NCBI RefSeq assembly: GCF_015555905.1
Contig: NZ_JADNLK010000014.1
Location: 24,381-88,380 of the forward strand
Direction: 5' to 3'
DNA: 64,000 nt
From: Clostridium sp. D43t1_170807_H7
GTDB taxonomy: Bacteria > Bacillota > Clostridia > Clostridiales > Clostridiaceae
Shown here: positions 1 to 8,018 of the stretch, piece after piece
Numbering within the stretch: the stretch's first letter is position 1
How the letters are laid out: every line of letters begins with the position of its first letter
Program-made: the position numbers and the translations under genes
The notes under the pieces: model-generated
The model's database searches: none
The model's input: the letters and a program-made list of their open reading frames with translations, nothing else
What the model was told of the DNA's origin: nothing

Positions 1-849
1 ACATATACTGATGTAATTAATACTGCGGCTAATAGAGGTATTAATCCATCAGTGCCACTAGAAGAATCTAAGTTTGAATTAACAAATAGCAGTTATATTC
101 AATTTTTTAATACAGCTGGTGGAAGTGATAGTAATGAAAGTTCATTAGTAACTTTATTTGTAAATAGAGAAGATAAATTTTTATTAACTGGAGATGCTGG
201 AGCTGAAACAGAAAATAAAATTTTATTAAAGATGCAAGATGTTGATGTATTAAAAATAGGACATCATGGCTCTAACAATAGTACAACTCAAAGTTTTTTA
301 GATAAAGTTAATCCGGAATATGCTGTAATTCTAACTGGAAAAAACAGTTATGGACATCCACATGCAGAGGTTTTATCTAAGCTAGAAAGTGCAAATATTG
401 AAATTCATAGATCAGATGAATGTGGAGATATAATATTTAAATCAACAGGAGAAGGTGTTTTTACTGGATGTAAAGAAGGTAGTTACTTAGCAAATGATAA
501 AGAGTCTAGAGAAGAGGCAGAAAGAAAAGCTGAAGAAGAAAGAATTGCTTCAGAAGCAAAAGCAGCTGAGGAGGCTAGGTTAGCTGAAGAAGCTAGATTA
601 GCAGAGGAAGCTAGGTTAGCTGAAGAGTCAAGAGTTGCAGAGGAACAAAGAATAGCAGAACAGGAGAGGCTTGAACAAGAAGAAGCTGCACAGACACAAA
701 ATAATGTTAGTGAAATGGTTTGGATAACTGCAACAGGTAAAAAATATCATAGAACTAATAATTGTGGCAATACTAATTCAGCAAATGCGAGACAAATAAC
801 TTTAGAAGAAGCTCAAAAGAATTATGAGCCTTGTAAAAAGTGTTATTAG
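1..849 (+). CDS. ComEC/Rec2-type metallo-beta-lactamase-fold protein, 5' partial
   Basis: The frame is open from base 1, so the start lies upstream of the window; the GTG at 52 is internal. The visible part is the C-terminal half of a metallo-beta-lactamase domain of the ComEC type, with LLTGDAG supplying a metal Asp and GHHGSNNST the late histidine motif. A highly charged Glu/Ala/Arg helix follows, built of near-identical AEEARL units and probably a long single helix or coiled coil. The last 45 residues form a small module with YHRTNNCG and PCKKC cysteines, a probable metal-binding knuckle. Family knowledge suggests a secreted or surface hydrolase rather than the ComEC channel, since no membrane segment is visible here. 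The exact substrate is unknown. Confidence 0.75.
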   Translation, partial: TYTDVINTAANRGINPSVPLEESKFELTNSSYIQFFNTAGGSDSNESSLVTLFVNREDKFLLTGDAGAETENKILLKMQDVDVLKIGHHGSNNSTTQSFLDKVNPEYAVILTGKNSYGHPHAEVLSKLESANIEIHRSDECGDIIFKSTGEGVFTGCKEGSYLANDKESREEAERKAEEERIASEAKAAEEARLAEEARLAEEARLAEESRVAEEQRIAEQERLEQEEAAQTQNNVSEMVWITATGKKYHRTNNCGNTNSANARQITLEEAQKNYEPCKKCY

Positions 850-888
850 AATATAAGGAAAGTAGTAGTTGATAGAAGTATAATTTAT

Positions 889-1156
889 ATGAAAATATAT
901 AGTGATGCTAATGAAGATAAAGAAAAATATAATACTTTATTAAAGATAGGCACTAACAAAAAAGATATAAGTAAAGTAATAAATAAAGAAGTAATGATGT
1001 TTTATATATTATAATAAAAAGGCTGAAAGTAGAAAGGATAGGTATACTTTCATAGTAGCTAGTTGTTTTAAGAGAATGCAAGGGTTAGGTCTTTATGATG
1101 TTGATAATGATGAATTAAGAAGATTAATTTTGATAATATATTTGAGTAAAAATTAG
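889..1156 (+). pseudogene. Unidentified coding remnant in a 550-base gap
   Basis: Two coding-like pieces lie in different frames. An ATG at 889 opens 41 codons ending in TAA at 1014. From about 1016 another frame reads about 46 codons (including FKRMQGLGLYDVDNDELRRL) to TAG at 1156. There is no clear ribosome binding site before 889. The amino-acid texture looks genuinely coding, and the frame change suggests a broken small gene. I do not recognise the family. It lies just before a strong terminator, as a real gene tail would. Confidence 0.3.
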
Positions 1157-1167
1157 TATAAATAGAT

Positions 1168-1207
1168 AAAAACCTCAAGGAGCTGTTATGGCATACTTGA
1201 GGTTTTT
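1168..1207 (+). terminator. Intrinsic terminator
   Basis: AAAAACCTCAAG pairs with CTTGAGGTTTTT around a 16-base loop, followed by a T-rich run. It would end transcription from the ComEC-like gene and the remnant after it. Confidence 0.85.
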
Positions 1208-1405
1208 ATTATTGTAGGAAGAGGGTTGATTATATTTATGCCAGAACAGATTCAAGTTAATAATATAGAAAGTATAAGAGAGAGTGTGTGACATATTACA
1301 TGTAAAAATATGGATTATTTTAATAAAAATGTTTATAAAAATAAAGTTATTATGTATAATTATTTTAAGGGATTAACAGTAGTGTAAAAATTAATATAAT
1401 TTGAG

Positions 1406-2200
1406 GTGGTAAATAATATGTTAAAAAAATTAATGTCGATATCAATAATAGCTTTAGCTATGTTTATATTGGTATCTTGTGGACAAAGTGTATCAAAAGA
1501 AGTAACTCCTGAAGAACAATTTATTAAGATATTTGAAAAAGAATTAAATAAGAGATGGACAGAAGTGGAGAAACTAGACTCAAAAGAATTAGATGCAGAT
1601 AAATATAATGAAGAGCTTATTAAGATAGTTACAAAAGAGTTAGATGAAATTAAAAAAGCGGCCGAAGATTTAACAGATGTATAGTTAAAAGAAATAGCTG
1701 AAAATTATATAAAAGGTGCTGAAGCCCAAATTGAATCGTTTAAAACAACTGATTATGAATTGCAATGGAAATATCAAGAAGAAGCTAATAAATTAAGAAA
1801 ACCAGCAATAGTATCATTGGTTGAAAAGTATGGAGTTATAATTGATGAAGAACATGCGCAAACATATAAAGACTTTAAAGAATCTGCTAATATTATGGAG
1901 TTAGAAAACGAAGCAAAAAAATATGCTGAAAAACTTGCATTAGAAATGACATTTACAAAAATTGAAGATGAATATGGATCAGAAGAATTTAAAACAATTA
2001 TTGAAAATTCTTCTGAAATAGATTTTGAATATTTAAGTTTTGTTGTTAAGTGTAAGGAGAGCAATGGAGTTACAGTTTCTACAGAATATATATATTTAAA
2101 TGACTTTGGACCAGGAGAAAAAACAAAGGGAGTTATTTATTCATTTGAAGATGGTATTGAAACATTAGAAGTTAATCTAGATAGCTTCTATTTAAAATAG
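1406..2200 (+). pseudogene. Lipoprotein gene split by an in-frame TAG
   Basis: A lipoprotein of about 264 residues, broken once. The ATG at 1406 (or the ATG at 1418, which sits better behind GAGGTGG) starts a signal peptide with lipobox LVSC. The frame reads to TAG at 1682-1684, then continues open in the same frame through 1760 to TAG at 2200. The two halves show matching Glu/Lys-rich helical composition, and no frameshift is needed to join them, so a single nonsense change (for example CAG or TGG to TAG) explains the break. The C-terminal part (DEYGSEEFKTI, then a beta-rich end) resembles extracellular DUF5105-like clostridial lipoproteins. The function is unknown. Confidence 0.7.
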
Positions 2201-2283
2201 TAGTATTATTAAGATAATATAAAATAAATTTTAAAAATTAACCTATTCCCTTTAAAAGAAATAATTTAAATATATAGTAATTT

Positions 2284-2323
2284 AAACGATGATTTAGTTA
2301 TGTGATTGAAATCATCGTTTTTT
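2284..2323 (+). terminator. Intrinsic terminator
   Basis: AAACGATGATTT and AAATCATCGTTT form a 12-bp perfect stem with a T run after it, about 80 bases downstream of the broken lipoprotein gene. Confidence 0.85.
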
Positions 2324-2520
2324 AGTTTATTTATATAAGAATAGATAGCTATTTGAGTGTGTAAGAATATGGAGATTCAATTACAATTTTAGTGTTTATT
2401 TATTTGAGAGATATTTTATTAAGTGAAATTATTAATATTTATTTAAAAAATAGTCTTAATTTTTTCATTAAATATACATACTATATTTAATTTTATAAAT
2501 GGTATTATTTTTAAAATATA
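2324..2520. other. AT-rich gap with no supported gene
   Basis: About 200 bases of very AT-rich sequence with stops in all frames. I see no terminator, promoter pair or coding texture that I could defend. It precedes the RpiR remnant and may be decayed sequence. Confidence 0.4.
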
Positions 2521-2706
2521 TTAAATTACACTAATTTATTAACTGGAAAGCAATTAGAAGTATTTAATTATATTGTAAATAATATAAATGAACTACCTAA
2601 ATTTAAGACTTGTGAGGAATTGGCAGATAAGTTAGGGGTAAGTCCTGCAACTATTAGCACGACACTGTTGAGATTGAGTAATTTTATGATTTTATTTCTA
2701 AGATAA
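2521..2706 (+). pseudogene. RpiR-type helix-turn-helix regulator remnant
   Basis: An open stretch of about 60 codons with no start codon or ribosome binding site encodes KTCEELADKLGVSPATIS, a clear helix-turn-helix of the RpiR/MurR kind that normally opens a regulator of about 250-280 residues. The frame then runs into TAA at 2706, and no sugar-isomerase (SIS) effector domain follows. This is the DNA-binding end of a lost regulator, left by a deletion that removed the effector half. Its target operon is not nearby. Confidence 0.6.
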
Positions 2707-2767
2707 GAGAGTGTATTAAAAAATATAGAAAAAAGTAGAGTTATTAAGTTAGAAAGGGAATTTACTT

Positions 2768-2896
2768 ATGACTAGAGAGCAAATAATAGATAAGATTATA
2801 AATGAAATTAAAGAGAAATATAGTGAAATTAGTATAATGAAAAATAAGGATCATTATGTATTAGAAATAAATTATAAAAATAAGAAAAGAGTATAG
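2768..2896 (+). CDS. Small hypothetical protein, 42 residues
   Basis: The ATG at 2768 follows AGAAAGGGAA at ribosome-binding distance, and the product is a charged Lys/Glu-rich peptide (starts MTREQIIDKI). There is no recognisable domain. It could be a real small gene or the front of a truncated one, because the frame stops where the sequence becomes non-coding just before the next ribosome binding site. Confidence 0.35.
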   Translation: MTREQIIDKIINEIKEKYSEISIMKNKDHYVLEINYKNKKRV

Positions 2897-2945
2897 AGAA
2901 TATAAAAAATTAATGTAAAATTTGAGTTATATTAGGAGGTAATTT

Positions 2946-3134
2946 ATGAAGTTATTTTCGTATCTAAGTATTATTGTTGGTTGTATGTTAGTTATAGTGT
3001 CAGCTATATGGAATCTGAGTGGTACTATGGGTTACATAATAACAACAATAGGTGTGTTATTATGTCTTTTAGGAATTTTTATAAACAAAAAAGTACGAGA
3101 ATTCATATTTAATTTATTTATAAATTTCTTTTAA
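2946..3134 (+). CDS. Small membrane protein, two TM segments
   Basis: 62 residues starting MKLFSYLSII, with AGGAGGTAATTT immediately upstream, a near-perfect ribosome binding site. Two hydrophobic helices (about residues 4-23 and 28-47) are followed by a short basic stretch and a last hydrophobic tail. There is no known family. It appears intact and probably sits in the membrane as a hairpin. It stands alone between decayed genes, so its role cannot be inferred from neighbours. Confidence 0.6.
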   Translation: MKLFSYLSIIVGCMLVIVSAIWNLSGTMGYIITTIGVLLCLLGIFINKKVREFIFNLFINFF

Positions 3135-3263
3135 ATAATTAAAATAGATAAATAATATTTCAATGAGAAATATATGAAGATTAATAGAGTTAAACTAGGA
3201 GAATAGTTTTTTATAGTATTAAGATAAGCAAATCATTTATGGTAATAATTAGGGGGGGTGGCT

Positions 3264-4013
3264 ATGAACGAGGTTTTATTAGTAAAAAATACTGAGCAAA
3301 TGTTAGAGGAAAATAATATTGAGTATAAACAATATTATATATTAAAAGCTTTAAGAAAAAGACAAGATGGCAATAAGTTTTCGTTTAATGACCATATTAG
3401 AGCATTAGTATATTCACTATTAAGTAATCAAAGAAAATGGAAGCAAATTTAAGAGCACTTAATAGAAATAGATAAAATTTTTTATAATTATGATAAAGAA
3501 AAAATATTAGAAACATCATATGAATATTTTGAAATTAAATTAAGGGCGATTTCATGTGGAAATAGAAATATTCATAATCAAATGTTAAGCCTACATGAAA
3601 ATATAAGAACATTTGAAAAAATAGAAAAAGAATATGGTTCATTTGATTCATTTGTTTTAAGTGATACTATAAATAATATTGCAATACAGTTATCTACAAG
3701 TAATAGTAGATATAAGTTAAAACAAATAGGATTTGCATTAGCCTTAGAATATCTTAGAAACGTAGGTCTTGATGTAGGAAAACCAGATCTTCATATTAGA
3801 AGAATTCTATCAATAAAAAGGTTAGGATATTCTAAATATGAAGAGGTAAAAGAGAAAGAAGCAGTTAAAATTATAGATGATATTACTAGAGAAAGTGAAA
3901 ATTCACCAATGTATATTGATTTAATACTATGGTCTTTTTGTTCAAATATTTGTGGTGAAACTCCTAAATGTGATATTTGTAAAATTAGAGAAAGTTGTAA
4001 GTTTAATAAATAA
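3264..4013 (+). pseudogene. DNA glycosylase-like (HhH-GPD/EndoIII-type) gene split by an in-frame TAA
   Basis: The start is ATG 3264 behind AGGGGGGGTG. The frame reads 62 codons to TAA at 3450-3452 and then stays open in the same frame to 4013. The C-terminal half carries GKPDLHIRRILSIKRLGY, as in helix-hairpin-helix glycosylases. It ends with CGETPKCDICKIRESC, a C-x5-C-x2-C-x5-C set that looks like the endonuclease III [4Fe-4S] loop. A full-length product would be about 249 residues acting on damaged DNA. One nonsense codon (a CAA to TAA change would do) breaks an otherwise clean gene. The family call rests on motifs; the gene could be a distant member rather than nth. Confidence 0.65.
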
Positions 4014-4107
4014 TATTATTGTAGAGTATAGTATATAAATAATGTAATTATAAATGTTTACTAATGATTATTATAATTAAATATTAGATGTTTTTTAGAG
4101 TGTATAA

Positions 4108-4137
4108 AAGTCTCAAGAGTTTCTCTTGGGATTTTTT
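4108..4137 (+). terminator. Intrinsic terminator
   Basis: AAGTCTCAAGAG pairs with CTCTTGGGATTTTTT (one G-U pair) around a very short loop, with a T run, about 95 bases after the glycosylase-like gene. Confidence 0.75.
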
Positions 4138-4297
4138 AGATTAAATAATTATTTAAATTTAATGTATATTTTAAGTAGATTACTATGTTGCTATGATAAA
4201 TAAATACAACTATAGTATAATTAATATAAAGTAAACTAAAAAGTAAATTAATATTGATAATTAATACTTTAGAAAGAAAGGATACTTATAGATTGTT

Positions 4298-4729
4298 ATG
4301 GCATATTCATTTATAGATTTAGCAAAAGAAACTTTTAAATTAGTTAAAGAACCATTAACACAAAAGGAGATATGGGAAAAAGCAAATGAACTTGATATTG
4401 CTAATAAAGTAGTGAGTAGTGGTAAAACACCATGGGCTACAATTGGAGCAAGGATTTATACAGATATTAGAGATAATGAAAACTCAGAATTTGTACAAGT
4501 AAATAAGAGACCGGCAAAATTTTATTTAAAAGAGTTAATTCAAACTGTATTCATTTGAACTAAAGATTAAATTGAACTTTAGCAATTTAAGAGAGTATTA
4601 TTTCCAAGCAGTATCAAATTTAAGTTGGGCAAATGAAGGATATTTAGTTGCATTAGAAATTGATGATGAGCCGTTATTAAGAGATGAATTAAGAAGATTA
4701 AATAATTCTTTACGAAAAGGAATAATGTA
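4298..4729 (+). pseudogene. HARE-HTH domain protein with nuclease-like tail, internally deleted and frameshifted
   Basis: From the ATG at 4298, about 80 codons (SFIDLAKETF, LTQKEIWEKA, TPWATIGARIY) form a HARE winged-helix domain, a DNA-binding module often fused to restriction-type nucleases. The frame stops at TGA 4558. A shifted frame downstream (ELKIKLNF, EYYFQAVSNLSWANEGYL, DELRRL) reads like the core and tail of a PD-(D/E)xK-type domain and stops at 4729. The middle that should link them is missing. This is the two ends of a longer DNA-acting protein joined by a deletion that shifted the frame. Confidence 0.6.
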
Positions 4730-4854
4730 GAGGGATAAGTGTTATAATAATTACGATTGTATTAAATATAGAGATGGTCATTTATTTAAATATATTTATT
4801 TTATGAAAGTATTTAAAATTAAAAAATACGTTTATAACCTAAGGAGGAATTATT

Positions 4855-5175
4855 ATGGCAGGAAACAGAGTAATATGTCATTGTAAAAATGTAGACTATT
4901 TAGCAATAAGAAAGGCAATGGTAGCAGGTGCAAGAACTTTAGATGAGATAAAAGAAATGACAGGTGCAGCTACTGGTTGTGGAAGATGTGCAGGAGAAAT
5001 TGAAAAAATATTAGCTTCTGTATGTGGATGTAAAAACACTTCTCTTGAAGATGTAGTAAAGGCTGTGAAAAATGGAGCTGATACAGTAGAAAAGGTTGGA
5101 GAAGAAACTGGTGCTGGAACATGTTGTGGAAGATGTAAAGGCTTAATACAAAATGTTATTGATATAAAGAGATAA
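4855..5175 (+). CDS. Tandem BFD-like [2Fe-2S]-binding protein
   Basis: 106 residues behind AAGGAGGAATTATT, complete. It has two copies of the bacterioferritin-associated-ferredoxin-like [2Fe-2S] module. The first has CHC near residue 9 and CGRC near residue 44; the second has CGC near residue 59 and CGRC near residue 94. Each copy includes the typical ATGCGRC / GTCCGRC helix end. Such domains carry electrons and are found free or fused to NAD(P)H oxidoreductases. The tandem layout suggests an internal duplication and two clusters per chain. It is monocistronic, with its own terminator. Confidence 0.85.
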   Translation: MAGNRVICHCKNVDYLAIRKAMVAGARTLDEIKEMTGAATGCGRCAGEIEKILASVCGCKNTSLEDVVKAVKNGADTVEKVGEETGAGTCCGRCKGLIQNVIDIKR

Positions 5176-5178
5176 AGT

Positions 5179-5230
5179 AAAATAGCTATATTAAAATTAA
5201 TTTAAAGTTTTGATATAGCTTTATTTTTTT
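5179..5230 (+). terminator. Intrinsic terminator
   Basis: AAAATAGCTATAT pairs with ATATAGCTTTATTTT around an AT-rich loop, with a T run at the end, just after the [2Fe-2S] protein gene. Confidence 0.7.
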
Positions 5231-5299
5231 ACGTAAATATATTTATAAAACTACATCAAATATATTTTAATCACAGGTAAAATATGGTACAATAAAGAA

Positions 5300-5460
5300 A
5301 AATGTACTGAAAGGGGAATGTAAGTTATGACACCATCTAATTGCTAATATAAATTAAATTTTTAATTTTATATTTTATAATGAGTGAAAATTCACCTAAT
5401 TAAATAGGTTTTATTGTTGTGCTCTTTATGGAATTAGGCATTTAGAAGGTAACTTACTTT
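5300..5460 (+). ncRNA. Candidate structured RNA (raiA-like?)
   Basis: No gene fits here, but the folding potential is strong. GTAAGTTA (5320-5327) is perfectly complementary to TAACTTAC (5450-5457). Inside it CTAATT (5337-5342) pairs with AATTAG (5432-5437). Between these lie smaller hairpins, such as an AT-rich stem near 5345-5375, GTGAAAATTCAC and CCTA...TAGG. A -10-like TACAAT sits at 5288-5293, so a transcript could begin near 5300. The nested long-range pairs look like a multi-stem clostridial RNA. From memory the 5' segment AAGTTATGACACC resembles the raiA motif, but I could not verify this. The six-codon frame ATG...TAA at 5326 is probably chance. Confidence 0.5.
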
Positions 5461-5632
5461 ACTGAATACAGACATTATAGTTTTTTATATATTTTAGATA
5501 GATATTCTTTTAATTATAGTATTATGAAATAATATAAGAAAGTTTTTTATGTTATTTATCATAGTTTTTATGTAATATAATTAATTAGAATACTGTTATT
5601 TTTAAAGACTATATTAATAATGCAATTTTCAG

Positions 5633-5668
5633 ACTGTAGGGAGAGTGAATCTTCTTACAGTTTTTTTG
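5633..5668 (+). terminator. Intrinsic terminator
   Basis: ACTGTAGGGAGA pairs with TCTTCTTACAGT (two mismatched positions) and is followed by seven Ts. It may end the RNA transcribed from about 5300. Confidence 0.75.
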
Positions 5669-5738
5669 TTTTATAGCTTTATGCCTTTCTGTTTAGAGTT
5701 TTAAGATAAAAAGAAAGAAGGCGTGTTTATGTTTGAAT

Positions 5739-5823
5739 TATTCATGCAGTAGTTGATGTTATTGTATATCATGATGATGGAACTTATTTATTAATGCAAA
5801 GAGATTGGAATAAACTAAGTTAA
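5739..5823 (+). pseudogene. NUDIX hydrolase N-terminal fragment
   Basis: A short frame reads IHAVVDVIVYHDDGTYLLMQ RDWNK and then stops at TAA 5823. This is the opening beta-hairpin of a NUDIX domain. The nudix box itself (G-x5-E-x7-REUxEExGU) is absent, so the catalytic part has been deleted. There is no in-frame start. It belongs to a string of gene fragments running to about 6580. Confidence 0.5.
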
Positions 5824-5905
5824 TTCACACTGAAAGTTTTATTAATCCATATACGAATAAGTTTCGAAAGTTTATTAAGACATTATATTAGGAGAAGGTA
5901 ATTAC

Positions 5906-6202
5906 ATGATTGGAAATATTGTCACAGTAATAATAGATATACCAATGGGAACTTATCACCCCAAGCATAAAGATATTTATTATCCAATTAATTATGGGTA
6001 CATTAGAGGAATAATAGCTCCAGATGGGGAAGAACAAGATGCTTATATAATAGGAGTGAATGAACCAGTAGTAGAATTTACAGGTGAGATAATTGCTATT
6101 ATTAATAGAGTAAATGACGTAGAAGACAAATGGGTTGTAGCACCAAAAGGCTTAAGATTTACTAGTTCTGAAATAAAAAAAGCAGTACACCAATCCTTGT
6201 GA
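5906..6202 (+). pseudogene. Inorganic-pyrophosphatase-like protein, C-terminus replaced at a deletion junction
   Basis: The ATG at 5906 follows TTAGGAGAAGG. Residues 1-92 (DIPMGTYHPKHKDIYYPINY, APDGEEQDAY, EFTGEIIAIINRVNDVEDKW) match the short pyrophosphatase-like family of about 110-115 residues. After KKAVH the reading frame enters foreign sequence and ends QSL-stop, in the nitrilase-like remnant that follows in another frame. About 15-20 normal C-terminal residues are therefore missing. The remaining fold may be partly intact, but the gene has clearly been cut at a junction near 6189. Confidence 0.6.
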
Positions 6203-6420
6203 TGAAAGATATATATGTGAACGTGAAAAGTGGCTTAGTGAAGCTGTTGATGAAAATAGTAATTATGTTAAAAGTTTTAGACAGTGTGCTAAGGAGTTAG
6301 AAATAGGTGTTGTTATAACATATCTTTCAAAAGGAGAAAATAATCTTATTTCAGCAGGCGATACTGAAGAAGTTATATTAGTGGTAGAATTTGATTTAGA
6401 TAATATAATTTTATACAAAT
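6189..6420 (+). pseudogene. Carbon-nitrogen hydrolase (nitrilase-like) remnant
   Basis: In a frame different from the pyrophosphatase, about 76 codons (AVDENSNYVKSFRQCAKELE, IGVVITYLSKG, then VVEFDLDNI) read like pieces of a nitrilase/amidase-family protein. The region between helix and strand and the C-terminal 'FDLD' strand are joined directly. The catalytic Cys and Lys segments are not present. The piece ends at TGA 6420. I infer an internal deletion as well as loss of the 5' end. Substrate cannot be inferred. Confidence 0.5.
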
Positions 6421-6580
6421 GAGGATTAATCAATTACAAGAAGAAGGGGCAAAACCTATAATAGATTTAAAACCTAATTTAGAAGAGTATTATAAGAAAC
6501 ATTTATTTTACTATATGATGATTATGGTTTTGTAAAAAATAATAATTTTATGAACTATATAATAGAAGGTGAGAGATGAG
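6419..6580 (+). pseudogene. Unidentified coding fragment
   Basis: A short stretch reads RINQLQEEGAKPIIDLKPNL EEYYKKHLF in one frame and YDDYGFVKNNNFMNYIIEGER in another, ending in TGA near 6578. The two look like halves of one protein joined with a frameshift. I do not recognise the family. It is the last fragment before the large inverted repeat at 6607. Confidence 0.3.
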
Positions 6581-6606
6581 CAAATATTATATATTTATAA
6601 AAGAGG

Positions 6607-6651
6607 GGAGAGTAGATAGATTTGTTTTTTACATAAATCTATCTACTCTCC
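6607..6651. repeat. 17-bp perfect inverted repeat
   Basis: GGAGAGTAGATAGATTT (6607-6623) is exactly complementary to 6635-6651, with an 11-base loop containing TTTTTT. There is no T run outside the stem, so it is not a standard terminator on the + strand. It lies between a remnant and the terminator of the minus-strand MFS gene. Confidence 0.7.
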
Positions 6652-6660
6652 TGGAACTTA

Positions 6661-6702
6661 AAAAGTGCTAGGTATATTGAAATATAAATACCTAGCACTT
6701 TT
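6661..6702 (-). terminator. Terminator of the MFS gene, probably bidirectional
   Basis: AAAAGTGCTAGGTAT (6661-6675) is exactly complementary to 6688-6702. Read on the minus strand the hairpin directly follows the stop of the transporter gene and ends in Ts. The + strand also has a TTTTTT tail. Confidence 0.85.
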
Positions 6703-7866
6703 TTAATTTATTAAAATATTTTTTGATACACTTTTATTTAATTTAATATGCATTACTATCATAACTATCAAAATTAATAGCAAATATATAGGAAAAACTA
6801 TCACACTTATATGATTTGCAATAATACCAAATAGCGGTGGCATTAATAAATTTCCCACATAGGCACTTGCCATTTGTACACCTATAATTGCTTGTGACTT
6901 ATCTTTTCCAAAATTGCTAGGTGTAGAATGAATAATGCATGGATATATTGGAGCGCAACCAAGACCAATAGTAACTAAGCCTATTAGAGACACTTGATGG
7001 CCAAGAGGTAAACACATAATTATAATACCAATTAAGATTATACCTTGCCCTAAATAAATCATTTCTTTATCCTTTAATTTCATTGTAATAAATCCACTAA
7101 TAGCTCTGCCTACTGTAATTCCTATAAAAAATAGGCTTCCATAACTTGTTGCTACTTCTAAGTCAAACCCATGTTGTAATACCAAGTAGCTACTAGCCCA
7201 TAATCCAGCCGTTTGCTCTAAAGCACAATAACAGAAAAACATAATCATTACTTGTTTAGCTCCAGGAATATTAACTATTTCTTTTAAGGTAAGTACTTTA
7301 TCTTTTTCATTTTCAGTCTCAGCTTCTTGCATACCATTTATAATAGGACGTTTTTTCCAAAGAGGTAAACTTAATATAATTATGACAGTTAGACCAACTT
7401 GAATTAGTGATATATAACGATATCCCATATTCCAAGTTTGTCCATTAAGTAATGCAAAACTCATAATATATGGACCTATACTAGCTCCAACACCCCACAT
7501 GCAATGAAGCCAACTCATGTGATGACTCTTATAATGGAGTGCTACATAATTATTTAAGGAAGCATCAACACTACCGGCACCAAGGCCATAAGGTATTGCC
7601 CATAATATTAACATCCAATAAGAATTACTTATAGAAAATCCCCATAAAGCTATTGCTGTCATCAGAACACTAAAGGCTGTAACTTTACCTGTCCCTAATG
7701 ATTTTGTAAGACGATCACTTTGTAAACTAGAAAAAATTGTACCAGCATAAGATACAGGAACATTAAATTCCTGATACATAGTGGGCCAAACAGATCCTAA
7801 TAATGAATCTGGTAATCCTAAACTAATAAAAGCTAAATATATGACTGCTAATAATAAATTAAACAT
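6703..7866 (-). CDS. Major facilitator superfamily transporter
   Basis: 387 residues and about 11-12 hydrophobic segments. The ATG is preceded by AAGGGGGGAAATTC on the minus strand. The sequence pattern (LPDSLLGSVWPTMYQEF, SDRLTKSLGTGKV, SVDASLNNYVALHY) is that of clostridial MFS permeases for unknown solutes. The stretch SYAGTIFSSLQSDRLTK is short: relatives usually have about ten more residues of helix 2 between SYAG and the SSLxSDRLxK loop. An in-frame deletion there would explain the slightly short length and might impair transport. The gene is monocistronic with its own terminator. Confidence 0.75.
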   Translation of the reverse strand: MFNLLLAVIYLAFISLGLPDSLLGSVWPTMYQEFNVPVSYAGTIFSSLQSDRLTKSLGTGKVTAFSVLMTAIALWGFSISNSYWMLILWAIPYGLGAGSVDASLNNYVALHYKSHHMSWLHCMWGVGASIGPYIMSFALLNGQTWNMGYRYISLIQVGLTVIIILSLPLWKKRPIINGMQEAETENEKDKVLTLKEIVNIPGAKQVMIMFFCYCALEQTAGLWASSYLVLQHGFDLEVATSYGSLFFIGITVGRAISGFITMKLKDKEMIYLGQGIILIGIIIMCLPLGHQVSLIGLVTIGLGCAPIYPCIIHSTPSNFGKDKSQAIIGVQMASAYVGNLLMPPLFGIIANHISVIVFPIYLLLILIVMIVMHIKLNKSVSKNILIN

Positions 7867-8018
7867 ATTGAATTTCCCCCCTTATATACTTATACGATTA
7901 TATCATCTTTATTAAAAATTTTGTGAATTTTAAGTTTTTATATTTGAATTTATTAATTTTTTATGATAATATTGTTCGTTGTTTCAAACAATTAGAAAAG
8001 AGAAATGGAGGGAATTTT

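Noticed and set aside
5326..5346. Six-codon peptide gene inside the structured RNA
   Set aside because: It lacks a proper ribosome binding distance, and the same bases take part in the predicted long-range pairing.
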